DNA from: Ascidiaceihabitans sp034111945
Lineage (GTDB): Bacteria; Pseudomonadota; Alphaproteobacteria; Rhodobacterales; Rhodobacteraceae
Direction of reading: 5' to 3'
DNA: 64,000 nt
Assembly (NCBI GenBank): GCA_047626725.1
Contig: JBLHSG010000020.1
Coordinates: 1-64,000, forward strand
Numbering within the stretch: position 1 is the stretch's first letter; each line of letters starts with the position of its first letter. The position numbers and the translations under genes are program-made. Positions 52,409 through 61,632 of the stretch are shown piece by piece. The notes beneath the pieces are model-generated. The model made no database searches. It was not told the DNA's origin and saw only the letters and a list, made by a program, of their open reading frames with translations.

Positions 52409-55400
52409 ATGACTCAATTCGCTTCAAACGCTTTCCTCAATACAATCGACGCAGACACATACGCAGACCATGCGCCCATTATGGCGAAATTGGTGGCTGA
52501 GGCAGGATTGTCGCCAGACGACCGCATCCAGATCAGCAAGGCCGCCGCAGAATTGGTGCATCAAATTCGCACCAACGCGGCCCCAGGCTTGATGGAGGTC
52601 TTTTTGGCCGAATATGGCCTGTCCACAGACGAAGGCGTCGCGCTGATGTGTCTGGCCGAAGCCCTGTTGCGCGTGCCTGATTCCGCCACCATCGACGCGC
52701 TGATCGAAGACAAAATCGCGCCCTCGAATTGGGGCAAACACTTGGGTAAATCCGCGTCGTCTTTGGTCAACGCATCGACGTGGGCCTTGATGCTGACGGG
52801 GCGCGTTCTGGATGATGATGCACCCGGCCCTGCCCGCCATTTGCATGGCGCATTAAAACGCGTCGGTGAACCGGTCATTCGCGCCGCCGTAAGCCGCGCA
52901 ATGAAGGAAATGGGCCGCCAGTTTGTTCTGGGCGAAGACATCAACGCCGCCATGAAACGCGCCGCAGGAATGGAAGCCAAAGGGTTCACCTATTCCTACG
53001 ACATGCTGGGCGAGGCGGCGCGCACGGAACGGGACGCAAAACGTTACCACCTTAGCTATTCTCGCGCGATTTCGGCTATTGCAACGGCCTGTCATTCCGA
53101 CGATGTGCGTGCAAATCCGGGCATTTCAGTCAAGCTATCGGCGCTTTATCCTCGCTACGAATTGGCCAAGCGTGATGATGTCATTCGCAACCTCACACCG
53201 CGCCTGCGCTCGCTTGCCTTGCTGGCAAAATCAGCGGGCATGGGGCTGAATGTTGACGCCGAAGAAGCCAACCGCCTGGCCCTGTCCATGGACGTCATCA
53301 ATGAAGTATTATCCGAGCCCGCCCTTGCCGGTTGGGACGGTTTTGGGGTGGTTGTGCAGGCTTACGGCCCGCGCGCTGGCACCGTCATCGACACGTTGTA
53401 TGAGATGGCAAAAACCCACGATCGCAAGATTATGGTACGGCTGGTCAAAGGTGCCTATTGGGACACTGAAATCAAACTGGCCCAGACCTTGGGCATGGAC
53501 GAATTTCCGGTCTTTACACAAAAAGCACAAACCGACGTCAGCTATATTTCGAATGCGCGCAAACTGCTGAACATGACCGATCGCATCTATCCGCAATTTG
53601 CCACGCACAACGCCCACACTGTTGCGGCGATTCTGCACATGGCGGACGATGTTCAGCCCTATGAATTCCAGCGCCTGCACGGCATGGGCGAAGCACTGCA
53701 CACGATGGTCATCAAGGCTAACAAAACCCGCTGCCGCATTTATGCGCCGGTTGGTGCACACCGCGATTTGCTGGCGTATTTGGTCCGTCGCTTGCTTGAA
53801 AACGGTGCAAATTCCAGCTTTGTGAACCAAATCGTGGACGAAGACGTGGCACCGGAAATTGTTGCCGCCGATCCGTTTACGATGTTGGCAAACCCCGCGC
53901 CGCAGATCGACAAAGGTACGGAATTGTACTTGCCAGAGCGCCCGAATTCCAAAGGGTTTGACCTTGGGCATGCCCAGACATTAACCACAGTCGAGGCCGC
54001 GCGCGCGCCTTTTGCGACCCATCAATGGGCGGCCCTTCCGTTGTTGGCCAGCGATGCGTCGCCAGCGGCAAAAACCACCCTGCGCAATCCCGCAGATCAC
54101 AGCGACACAGTTGGCACGGTCCAGAACGCGTCGATGGATGATGTGGCCCTTGCAGTCAGCAGTGCCAAACCGTGGACTGCCCCGCTTGCCGAACGTGCTC
54201 GCGTCCTGAACAAGGCTGCGGATTTATACGAGGAAAACTACGGCGAATTGTTTGCATTGCTGACACGCGAGGCCGGAAAAACCCTGCTCGATTGCGTTGC
54301 AGAACTGCGTGAAGCCGTTGATTTCTTGCGCTTTTATGCGGCGCAAGCCACCGATGATGCCGCTGCGGGGATTGCGCTTTGTATCTCTCCTTGGAACTTT
54401 CCGTTGGCGATTTATTCGGGGCAAATGGCCGCCGCATTGGCCAGTGGCAACGCCGTTTTATCCAAGCCTGCAGAACAAACACCGCTGATGGCATTCCGCG
54501 CCGCACAGCTGTTGCACGAGGCGGGCGTGCCCCGTGACGTGCTGCAATTGCTGCCCGGTGGTGGCGACGTCGGGGCCGCGTTAACCTCGCAAAACACATT
54601 GAACGTCGTGGCCTTTACCGGATCAACTGGGACCGCATTAAAAATCCGCACGTCCCTTGCCACGCACGCGCCCGCAACCCCGTTAATCGCTGAAACCGGT
54701 GGCCTGAACGCGATGATCGTCGACAGCACCGCCCTGCCCGAACAAGCCATCGCGGCAATCGTAGAAAGCGCGTTTCAATCCGCTGGCCAACGCTGTTCAG
54801 CCCTGCGCTGTTTGTACGTCCAAGAGGACATCAAGGACCACTTTATCGACATGTTAAAAGGCGCGATGGATGCGCTGGATGTCGGATCACCTTGGGACAT
54901 TTCAACAGACGTCGGACCGGTCATTGACGAAGCGGCGCGTGCCAAAATCGCAGCCCACATCGACGCAAACCGCGCGCGCGTTCTGCATGAATTGGCCAGC
55001 CCAAATACGGGTACATTCATTGCGCCAACATTGATCCAAGTCGACGGCATCGCCCAAATGAAAGAAGAGATTTTTGGCCCGGTCCTGCACATCGCGACCT
55101 TTAAGAGCGGTGAATTGGACCGCGTGATCGACGACATAAACGCCACCGGATATGGCCTGACCTTTGGCCTGCACACCCGCATTGATGACCGCGTTCAGCA
55201 CGTTTCTGATCGCATTGCGGCGGGCAACATTTACGTCAACCGCAACCAGATCGGCGCGATTGTGGGCAGCCAACCCTTTGGCGGCAATGGTTTATCTGGA
55301 ACTGGCCCAAAAGCGGGCGGGCCGGATTATTTGCTACGCTTCCGCGCGCCAAAAGCCGCAGGTCCAGCACAGGCTTGGGATGATGCGCAAAACTCGCTTC

Positions 55401-55825
55401 CGGTTGCGACGCATGACGCAAAGACATTGCACGAAACGTCATTGCCCGGTCCGACGGGCGAATCTAACCGCCTGAGCACCCACCAAAGCAATGCGATTTT
55501 GTGCATGGGTCCGGGTGCTGACGCTGCCGGCGCGCAGGCCAAAGCCGTTCAAGCATTGGGTGGCTACGCAGTTCAAACCCAAGGCCAAATCGCACCAGCA
55601 TCCCTTGCTAACGCACCCAGCTATGGCGGCGTCATCTGGTGGGGCGATTCAGAAACCGCGCAGGCAATCGACGTCGCATTGGCCCAGCGCAATGGTGCGA
55701 TTGTGCCGTTGATCACCGGCCAACCCGACGCAGGCCACGCGCTGTCCGAACGCCACATTTGCATCGACACAACCGCCTCTGGCGGGAACGCAGCGTTGCT
55801 GGGCGAAGTCGGGCAATCGCAGTAA
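52409..55825 (+). CDS. putA: bifunctional proline dehydrogenase / P5C dehydrogenase PutA
   Basis: The 1138-residue enzyme oxidises proline to glutamate in two steps: FAD-dependent proline dehydrogenase (residues ~60-480) and NAD-dependent delta-1-pyrroline-5-carboxylate dehydrogenase (~530-1000). PRODH marks are ISVKLSALYPRYE, RLVKGAYWD and QFATHNAHTV. The aldehyde-dehydrogenase part has E762 in IAETGGLNAMI and the catalytic C796 in GQRCSALR. The chain lacks the ~50-residue ribbon-helix-helix repressor domain of E. coli PutA, so it does not regulate itself and PutR should do so. A C-terminal ~130-residue extension follows the second domain. Start: ATG at 52409 after AAAGG; a GTG two codons earlier is the alternative. 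Confidence 0.96.
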   Translation: MTQFASNAFLNTIDADTYADHAPIMAKLVAEAGLSPDDRIQISKAAAELVHQIRTNAAPGLMEVFLAEYGLSTDEGVALMCLAEALLRVPDSATIDALIEDKIAPSNWGKHLGKSASSLVNASTWALMLTGRVLDDDAPGPARHLHGALKRVGEPVIRAAVSRAMKEMGRQFVLGEDINAAMKRAAGMEAKGFTYSYDMLGEAARTERDAKRYHLSYSRAISAIATACHSDDVRANPGISVKLSALYPRYELAKRDDVIRNLTPRLRSLALLAKSAGMGLNVDAEEANRLALSMDVINEVLSEPALAGWDGFGVVVQAYGPRAGTVIDTLYEMAKTHDRKIMVRLVKGAYWDTEIKLAQTLGMDEFPVFTQKAQTDVSYISNARKLLNMTDRIYPQFATHNAHTVAAILHMADDVQPYEFQRLHGMGEALHTMVIKANKTRCRIYAPVGAHRDLLAYLVRRLLENGANSSFVNQIVDEDVAPEIVAADPFTMLANPAPQIDKGTELYLPERPNSKGFDLGHAQTLTTVEAARAPFATHQWAALPLLASDASPAAKTTLRNPADHSDTVGTVQNASMDDVALAVSSAKPWTAPLAERARVLNKAADLYEENYGELFALLTREAGKTLLDCVAELREAVDFLRFYAAQATDDAAAGIALCISPWNFPLAIYSGQMAAALASGNAVLSKPAEQTPLMAFRAAQLLHEAGVPRDVLQLLPGGGDVGAALTSQNTLNVVAFTGSTGTALKIRTSLATHAPATPLIAETGGLNAMIVDSTALPEQAIAAIVESAFQSAGQRCSALRCLYVQEDIKDHFIDMLKGAMDALDVGSPWDISTDVGPVIDEAARAKIAAHIDANRARVLHELASPNTGTFIAPTLIQVDGIAQMKEEIFGPVLHIATFKSGELDRVIDDINATGYGLTFGLHTRIDDRVQHVSDRIAAGNIYVNRNQIGAIVGSQPFGGNGLSGTGPKAGGPDYLLRFRAPKAAGPAQAWDDAQNSLPVATHDAKTLHETSLPGPTGESNRLSTHQSNAILCMGPGADAAGAQAKAVQALGGYAVQTQGQIAPASLANAPSYGGVIWWGDSETAQAIDVALAQRNGAIVPLITGQPDAGHALSERHICIDTTASGGNAALLGEVGQSQ

Positions 55826-55842
55826 CGCAACGCCCCTTGACC

Positions 55843-55871
55843 ACGCCCGCGCAAACAGACAGCGTGGGCGT
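55843..55871 (+). promoter_or_regulatory. hairpin between putA and the rhomboid gene
   Basis: ACGCCCGCGC (55843-55852) and GCGTGGGCGT (55862-55871) pair over 10 positions with one wobble around a 9-base loop. The second arm ends at the base before the rhomboid ATG (55872), so its G-rich ribosome-site region lies in the stem. It has no T-run. It may limit read-through or translation of the next gene. Confidence 0.45.
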
Positions 55872-56600
55872 ATGTTACCCATTCGCGATCACAACCCGTC
55901 CGGACGCACGCCTTACGTAACCTTTGCGCTAATGGCGGCGAATATCTTGATTTTTCTATCCTACGGGATGGCAGAGATTTCGACCGTGAATGCGGTCTAT
56001 TATGAATGGGCGATGATCCCTGCGCGGATCAGTTTTGGCGAAGGGTATTACACCTTTGTGACCTCAATGTTCTTACATGGTGGCTGGATGCATCTGGCCG
56101 GTAACATGCTGTTTTTATGGATTTTCGGGGACAACATCGAAGACGAGATGGGGCATATTCCCTATCTGATCTTTTACCTCGCAACAGGCATTTTGGCGGG
56201 TCTGGTGCAATATTTAACTGCAACACAATCGGGTGTGCCGACAGTTGGCGCATCGGGTGCAATTGCCGGTGTCATGGGGGGGTATTTGTTGCTGTATCCC
56301 AAGGCCAAGATCGACATTTTGCTGATTTTAATCGTGTTTTTCCGCATCTTTCCGATCCCTGCGTGGATCATGTTGATGGCTTGGTTTGCGATGCAATTCT
56401 TTGGCGGTTGGGGCGCTGATCCGGATACTGGCGGGGTTGCGTATTGGGCGCATGCAGGCGGGTTTGTGGCCGGAATCATTCTTGCCGTTCCGATCTGGTT
56501 GAAACGCGGTGCGACCCGTTTTTGGCAGGCCAATGATTTCCATCCCCCCCACCCAGAGGCAAAGTATGACCTGAGCCGAATTCCAAAGGTGTCACGATGA
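55872..56600 (+). CDS. rhomboid-family intramembrane serine protease
   Basis: The 242-residue membrane protein has six to seven helices. The catalytic dyad is visible: S128 in GASGAIAGVMGG and H194 in YWAHAGGF. The GGWMHLAGNMLFLWIFGDN segment near residue 75 carries the conserved HxxxN. The N-terminus MLPIRDHNPS and the C-terminal FHPPHPEAKYDLSRI tail are typical of the alphaproteobacterial group. It cleaves transmembrane substrates within the bilayer. It overlaps the GFA-family gene by four bases. Confidence 0.93.
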   Translation: MLPIRDHNPSGRTPYVTFALMAANILIFLSYGMAEISTVNAVYYEWAMIPARISFGEGYYTFVTSMFLHGGWMHLAGNMLFLWIFGDNIEDEMGHIPYLIFYLATGILAGLVQYLTATQSGVPTVGASGAIAGVMGGYLLLYPKAKIDILLILIVFFRIFPIPAWIMLMAWFAMQFFGGWGADPDTGGVAYWAHAGGFVAGIILAVPIWLKRGATRFWQANDFHPPHPEAKYDLSRIPKVSR

Positions 56601-56968
56601 AAATTACCGCGGCATGCCACTGTGGCGCTGTCGAATTGACAGGTGATGCGCCAGCCGGACTTGATGATGCTGCGCGCTGCAATTGTTCGTTTTGCAAGCG
56701 GCGGCAGGCAGCAAATATCGGCGTGACATCCACCACATTAAAGGTGACCAAGGGGGCCGATAATCTAGGTTTGTACAGTTTTGGAACCCACACAGCGCAG
56801 CACTATTTTTGCAAGACCTGTGGCATCTACACGCATCATCAAACACGGTCTAACCCATTGCTGTGCGGCGTTAATCTGGGATGTATCAGAGGCGCGCATC
56901 CGCTTGATCACGAACCGATCCCATGGCGCGACGGCATCAACCATCCGTCCGATCAACTTGAATATTGA
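56597..56968 (+). CDS. GFA/CENP-V-family zinc-binding protein
   Basis: The 123-residue protein contains the Cys pattern of the glutathione-dependent formaldehyde-activating (GFA) family: CHCG near residue 7, CNCSFCKRR near residue 29, and FCKTCGIYTHH near residue 73, which together bind two zinc ions. The four-base overlap with the rhomboid gene indicates cotranscription. Despite the name most members have no shown formaldehyde activity, so only metal binding is safe to state. Confidence 0.9.
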   Translation: MKITAACHCGAVELTGDAPAGLDDAARCNCSFCKRRQAANIGVTSTTLKVTKGADNLGLYSFGTHTAQHYFCKTCGIYTHHQTRSNPLLCGVNLGCIRGAHPLDHEPIPWRDGINHPSDQLEY

Positions 56969-57027
56969 TCGCGCCATCAAATCAATCACAGATTGAGGTG
57001 ATTCAAAATCGCTGTTACACGTTCGAG

Positions 57028-57555
57028 ATGATAAGATTTATGCGGCCAACCATAGTTGGCATACTCTTCAGCTTGCTTCCAGCGGCCCCAATCTGGGCCA
57101 ATAGCAAAGTCACAGCAACCGTGGACGATAGCTTTGTCGTAAGTCCGATCGGAGAAAAAGTCGTCAAGAAGGGGCAAGCTTTTTATCCCCTCGTCACGAT
57201 GCACAAAATTCTGAATGTGAATGGGAAAACCTATGTTTGCTCAGGTCACTTGTCGCTTGGTGCCAGAAAAGAGTTTTTCAATTCCACGCGAATAATTTCA
57301 TCGTCTGGCGACGTCATAAAAAGCGGGCTGAGAAAATCGTATTTTCTGGGTAATGCGCCAAAAATGACCGCGGCGCGGCGGGCAGCCATCAAAAACAAAG
57401 CGCTGCTTGTTGTTGGCCATCGCATCGCAGATGCAAAATGGGCTTACGGCACGACCATTGCATGCGAACGCAGTCGCAAAGCTTGGAAATCGAATTTTGG
57501 CGACGGAAAATCGCGTTACGTAATGCCAAAAACGCTATGGCTCCCCAAGTATTAG
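57028..57555 (+). CDS. secreted protein of unknown function
   Basis: The ~175-residue product begins with a signal peptide (MRPTIVGILFSLLPAAPIWA, cleavage before NSKVTAT). Starts at 57028 or 57040 (the MRPT Met) are both possible, and neither has a strong ribosome site. The mature part is basic, probably beta-rich (SFVVSPIGEKVVKKGQAFYP), with single cysteines in VCSGH and IACERS that could form one disulfide. No family is recognised. It stands between the GFA gene and the convergent inositol-monophosphatase-type gene, and its base composition is slightly more AT-rich than its neighbours. Confidence 0.65.
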   Translation: MIRFMRPTIVGILFSLLPAAPIWANSKVTATVDDSFVVSPIGEKVVKKGQAFYPLVTMHKILNVNGKTYVCSGHLSLGARKEFFNSTRIISSSGDVIKSGLRKSYFLGNAPKMTAARRAAIKNKALLVVGHRIADAKWAYGTTIACERSRKAWKSNFGDGKSRYVMPKTLWLPKY

Positions 57556-57581
57556 AAGCACTTCGAGGGATTAATGATGAT

Positions 57582-58364
57582 TTAACGCAAGATTTTTGCC
57601 AGTGGAGCGAACAGTGTTTCGTTGGCACACAGAACTTCGCCGCCGGACAGCAAATCGCCGCCAGCTGTCAGTGGTTCAACCAAGGCACCCGCTTCGCGCG
57701 CGATAATCACGCCTGCGGCCATGTCCCAAGATTTCAAACGGCGTTCCCAGAACCCGTCATAGCGCCCGGCGGCCACATAGGCCAAATCCAGCGATGCAGC
57801 GCCCCAGCGGCGAACACCGGCACACACAGGGGCCAAACGGGCAATGTCCTGCAGTGTTGCTGGCAAATCAGTGCGGCCCGCAAACGGAATGCCTGTCGCA
57901 AAGATCGATTCAATCATTTTATGACGACCAGAGGCGCGCATACGCGTGTCGTTCATCCAGGAACCCGCGCCTTTTTCGGCAAAGAACATCTCGTCTTTGG
58001 CGGCGTCAAACACAACGCCAGCCACAACTTGGCCTTTATGTTCCAGCGCTATCGAAACAGCCCAGTGCGGCAAGCCGTGCAAAAAGTTCGTGGTGCCATC
58101 AAGTGGGTCAACGATCCAACGACGCGTCGGGTCAACACCATCTTCTTCGGGGCTTTCCTCAGCACACCAGCCATACGTCGGGCGGGCACCCATCAATTCG
58201 TCTTTTAGAATTTTCTCGGCTGAAATGTCCGCTTTGGACACAAAATCGCCTGCGCCCTTCGACGACACCTGCAAATTCTCGACTTCGCGAAAGTCTTTGA
58301 CCAAGGAACGGCCAGCTTTGCGGGCGGCTTTGATCATAATGTTAAGATTTGCGCTGCCGATCAT
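57582..58364 (-). CDS. suhB: inositol monophosphatase family protein (SuhB-like)
   Basis: The 260-residue enzyme has the three metal-binding motifs of the family: EES near residue 69, WIVDPLDGTTNFLHG near residue 84 and SWDMAAG near residue 215. It would use Mg2+ to hydrolyse inositol phosphate or a similar sugar phosphate; SuhB homologues also assist rRNA transcription antitermination. Length and N-terminus (MIGSANLNIMIKAARKAGR) fit alphaproteobacterial SuhB. It is converged upon by the unknown secreted-protein gene. Upstream lies a 179-base divergent gap before the oxidoreductase, in which I see no further feature. Confidence 0.92.
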   Translation of the reverse strand: MIGSANLNIMIKAARKAGRSLVKDFREVENLQVSSKGAGDFVSKADISAEKILKDELMGARPTYGWCAEESPEEDGVDPTRRWIVDPLDGTTNFLHGLPHWAVSIALEHKGQVVAGVVFDAAKDEMFFAEKGAGSWMNDTRMRASGRHKMIESIFATGIPFAGRTDLPATLQDIARLAPVCAGVRRWGAASLDLAYVAAGRYDGFWERRLKSWDMAAGVIIAREAGALVEPLTAGGDLLSGGEVLCANETLFAPLAKILR

Positions 58365-58543
58365 GGCGAATTCTCCGAAGGTAAGGTCAGATGCGCGCTA
58401 TACGCCCCCCCGCCTGAATTGCCAAGGGGCACGATGCAGCTGTGTGATATGGCAAATTGGCGCCTGCGATGCATGTGACGGGGCGTTACAGCTTGTCACG
58501 CAAACCCGCAGTCGCCACGCTGCACGCAAAGAGGGAGACCATC

Positions 58544-59581
58544 ATGTCAGATCAAATGCAACACATCACGCTTGCGGGCCGTCCAACCGGCGCGCCGGGC
58601 CCAGAACATTTCAAACTGGAAACCAAAGACGTGCCCACGCCGGGAGCGGGCGAAATTCTGGTGCGCGTGCACTACATGTCATTGGATCCGTACATGCGCG
58701 GACGCATGGATGACGGCAAAAGCTATGCGGCCCCTGTCCCGATTGGCGGCACGATGGAAGGCGGATCAGTGGGCGAAGTCATCGCATCAAATTCCGATCA
58801 TTTCAAAGCTGGCGATTTCGCATTTGGCCCGTTTGGCTGGGCCACACATTCAGTTGCAGACGAAAAAATGTGCCGCAAAGTTGACCCTGCAAACGGGCCA
58901 ATCACCGCATCCCTAGGCGTGTTGGGCATGCCCGGATTTACCGGCTGGTACGGCCTGATGGAATATGGCCGCCCAAAAGCCGGCGAAACGCTGGTTGTTG
59001 CAGCCGCCACCGGACCGGTTGGATCAATGGTTGGCCAAGTCGCCAAATCCTTGGGCCTAAAAACAATCGGCATCGCGGGCGGTGCGGACAAATGCAAAAT
59101 GGCGGTCGAAACGTTTGGCTTTGATGCCTGCATCGATCACCGCGCCTATGACGACGCGAAATCCCTGCGCGCCGCGATCAAAGACGCCTGCGGCGGCGGC
59201 ATCGACATCTATTTCGAAAATGTCGGCGGCAAAGTCCTAGAGGCCGTGATGCCATTGATGAAACCACACGGCCGCATCCCGATCTGCGGCATGATCAGCT
59301 GGTACAACGCAGGTGGATTGGGCGCAGGCGCTGCGGCGCAAATGTCAGCCCCACAAATCTGGCGCCCGATTTTGGTGAACTTTTTGTCGGTGAACGGCTT
59401 TATCATCTCGAACCACTGGGGTGATTTCCCGAAATTCCTCGCTGAAATTGGACCAAAGGTTGCCTCTGGTGACATCAAAGTGGTCGAAGATATCGCCGTT
59501 GGCCTTGAAAACGCACCTTCGGCCTTTATGGGCCTGCTGACGGGGAAAAATGTTGGCAAACAGATCGTCAAATTGATCTAA
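58544..59581 (+). CDS. MDR-family NADP-dependent oxidoreductase (CurA/PTGR-like)
   Basis: The 345-residue zinc-independent medium-chain dehydrogenase resembles prostaglandin reductase, 2-alkenal reductase and CurA proteins. Visible are the family N-terminus (AGRPTGAPGPEHFKLE), YMSLDPYMRGRM, the TGPVGSMVGQVAKSLGLKTIGIAGG nucleotide site near residue 160, and YFENVGGKVLEAV. Likely reaction: NADPH-dependent reduction of alpha,beta-unsaturated carbonyls, a detoxification role. Start ATG follows GAGGGAGA; the frame is open 29 codons earlier without a site. Confidence 0.9.
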   Translation: MSDQMQHITLAGRPTGAPGPEHFKLETKDVPTPGAGEILVRVHYMSLDPYMRGRMDDGKSYAAPVPIGGTMEGGSVGEVIASNSDHFKAGDFAFGPFGWATHSVADEKMCRKVDPANGPITASLGVLGMPGFTGWYGLMEYGRPKAGETLVVAAATGPVGSMVGQVAKSLGLKTIGIAGGADKCKMAVETFGFDACIDHRAYDDAKSLRAAIKDACGGGIDIYFENVGGKVLEAVMPLMKPHGRIPICGMISWYNAGGLGAGAAAQMSAPQIWRPILVNFLSVNGFIISNHWGDFPKFLAEIGPKVASGDIKVVEDIAVGLENAPSAFMGLLTGKNVGKQIVKLI

Positions 59582-59593
59582 TCGTTCTTTTCC

Positions 59594-59625
59594 AGCGCGC
59601 GGATGTCCTGCGCGCTAGAATTTTA
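59594..59625 (+). terminator. terminator-like hairpin after the MDR oxidoreductase gene
   Basis: AGCGCGC (59594-59600) pairs perfectly with GCGCGCT (59610-59616) over a 9-base loop, followed by AGAATTTTA. The T-tract is short and displaced, so termination may be partial. It lies 13 bases after the oxidoreductase stop and before cysK. Confidence 0.5.
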
Positions 59626-59671
59626 TCCCAATTCTGCCTAGCTTGATGCAAACAACCAAAGGATCAAGCAC

Positions 59672-60631
59672 ATGGCAAACGTTGGACACGGCAAAATCTA
59701 CGGCAACATCACCGAAACGGTTGGCAACACGCCAATTGTGCGGCTTGATAAACTGGCCAAAGCCCACGGCGTTGGTGCGAACCTGCTGGCCAAGCTGGAA
59801 TTCTTTAATCCCACATCATCTGTCAAAGACCGCATCGGCGTTGCGATGGTCGAAGCGATGGAAGCGAACGGCACAATCACCCCCGGCAAAACCACGTTAG
59901 TCGAACCGACATCGGGCAACACCGGCATCGGGCTGGCCTTGGCTGCGGCGGCAAAAGGCTATCGTTTGATCCTGACAATGCCCGAAAGCATGTCGATTGA
60001 ACGTCGCAAAATGTTCGCGATTTTGGGCGCGGAAATGGAGCTGACGGAAGCTGCCAAAGGCATGAAAGGCGCAATCGCCAAAGCCGAAGAACTGGCCGCA
60101 TCGATCGACGGTGCAGTCATCCCGCAGCAGTTCGAAAATCCAGCCAATCCGGCGATCCACCGCAAAACCACTGGCCCTGAAATTTGGGGGGACACTGGGG
60201 GCAAGGTCGATGCATTTGTGTCCGGCATCGGCACAGGCGGCACGATCACCGGCGCGGGCGGATATCTGAAAGAACAGAACCCAAAAATACACATCGTGGC
60301 GGTGGAACCCAGCGATTCCCCCGTCTTGTCAGGCGGCGCACCAGGGCCACACAAAATCCAAGGTATTGGCGCGGGTTTTGCCCCAGCGATCCTTGACACG
60401 GACGTCTACGACGAGGTGATAACCGTCACAAACGACGCGGCATTTGCGACCGCGCGTGAGGTTGCGCGACGAGAAGGTATTCCTGTCGGCATTTCATCGG
60501 GCGCTGCATTGATAGCTGCGATCAAGCTAGGTCAACGCCCTGAAATGGCAGGTAAAAATATCGTCATTATTCTCGCCAGTTTTGCAGAACGGTATTTGTC
60601 TACGGCCCTGTTTGACGGGTTAGGTGAATAA
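59672..60631 (+). CDS. cysK: cysteine synthase A
   Basis: The 319-residue PLP enzyme makes cysteine from O-acetylserine and sulfide. The PLP-binding lysine is K52 in TSSVKDRIG, the asparagine loop TSGNTGIG lies near residue 83, and the phosphate-binding GIGTGGTITG near residue 190. The serine-rich ISSGAAL is near residue 275. Length is standard. Start ATG follows AAAGGA. It converges on the MetR-like gene 8 bases downstream, so sulfur amino-acid genes cluster here (cysK, metR, metF). Confidence 0.95.
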   Translation: MANVGHGKIYGNITETVGNTPIVRLDKLAKAHGVGANLLAKLEFFNPTSSVKDRIGVAMVEAMEANGTITPGKTTLVEPTSGNTGIGLALAAAAKGYRLILTMPESMSIERRKMFAILGAEMELTEAAKGMKGAIAKAEELAASIDGAVIPQQFENPANPAIHRKTTGPEIWGDTGGKVDAFVSGIGTGGTITGAGGYLKEQNPKIHIVAVEPSDSPVLSGGAPGPHKIQGIGAGFAPAILDTDVYDEVITVTNDAAFATAREVARREGIPVGISSGAALIAAIKLGQRPEMAGKNIVIILASFAERYLSTALFDGLGE

Positions 60632-60639
60632 CCGCGCGC

Positions 60640-61545
60640 TTAGACTTGTTGTAATTTCCGCGCCTCGACGCGCGCCAATTTGATCAGTTCCTGCATGTAG
60701 GGTTTGTCGCGTTCATCGCTTCGGATCGCTGCATACAGGCGCTTGGTGATGCCGGTTTTGGTCAATGGACGCGTGATGTAGTCGGACGAATATTTGACCT
60801 CGCGCACAACCCAATCCGGCAGCACCGACACGCCACGATTTGATGCAACCAGCAACAAAATCACCGCTGTTAATTCGGCTTGCCTCACAGCGGCTGGTTC
60901 AACTTTGGCCGGGATCAACAGCTCGCTGAACACGTCCAATCGCGTGCGTTCAACCGGATAGGTAATCAGCGTTTCACCACGGAAATCAGCGGCATCAATG
61001 TAGTCTTTTTTGGCCAGCAGGTGGTCCTTTGACGCCACAAAAACCGGCGCGTAATCGAACAGTTCGATAAATTCGATACCTGCTAAATTTTCGGGATCAG
61101 AGGACACAACCAGATCGACGTCTTCTTTCATCAACGCGGGCAATGCATCAAACGCGAGGCCCGGTCGGATATCGACATCGACGTCCCCCCAGTTTTTGCG
61201 AAACCGCTCGAGCACCGGAAACAGCCATTCAAAACACGCATGACATTCGATCGCGATGTGCATGCGTCCCGAACTGCCATCGCGCAGGCCGGTAAATTCA
61301 TTCAACGTCGCTTCGATTTGCGGCAGCACTTGATTGGCCAAACGCAGCAACCGCATGCCAGCTGCAGATAATCGCAGCGGTTTTGAACGGCGCACAAACA
61401 GCTCGACGCCTGCCTGATCCTCAAGACCTTTGACCTGATGGCTCAACGCGCTTTGCGTGATGTGCAGCTGATCTGCTGCTTTTGCCAGACCGCCCGCCTC
61501 GTGAATTGCTTTGATCGTACGAAGGTGGCGAAACTCGATATGCAT
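60640..61545 (-). CDS. metR: LysR-family regulator, MetR-like
   Basis: The 301-residue protein has the LysR helix-turn-helix (AAGGLAKAADQLHITQSALSHQ-type region, residues ~16-38) and an effector domain with the MetR hallmark ECHACFEWLFPVLERF near residue 95. MetR responds to homocysteine and activates methionine genes. The gene is divergent from metF across 87 bases, matching the enteric and alphaproteobacterial arrangement. Methionine-pathway control is therefore probable. Confidence 0.9.
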   Translation of the reverse strand: MHIEFRHLRTIKAIHEAGGLAKAADQLHITQSALSHQVKGLEDQAGVELFVRRSKPLRLSAAGMRLLRLANQVLPQIEATLNEFTGLRDGSSGRMHIAIECHACFEWLFPVLERFRKNWGDVDVDIRPGLAFDALPALMKEDVDLVVSSDPENLAGIEFIELFDYAPVFVASKDHLLAKKDYIDAADFRGETLITYPVERTRLDVFSELLIPAKVEPAAVRQAELTAVILLLVASNRGVSVLPDWVVREVKYSSDYITRPLTKTGITKRLYAAIRSDERDKPYMQELIKLARVEARKLQQV

Positions 61546-61632
61546 GCGAAACTCATATTCTTATTGAAAGTTATGAATTTGTCTCATGTTTGAGAACCTG
61601 TCACAAGAGGACAACCCAAAAAGGATCATCTC
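61546..61632. promoter_or_regulatory. metR-metF divergent promoter region
   Basis: The 87-base gap contains TCATA (61553-61557) and TATGA (61572-61576) as a dyad around TTC-TTATT-GAA (61558-61568). The enteric MetR consensus TGAA-N5-TTCA has the reverse half-site order and is not matched exactly, so this is only a candidate site. An AAAGGATCATCTC ribosome region precedes the metF ATG. Confidence 0.4.
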
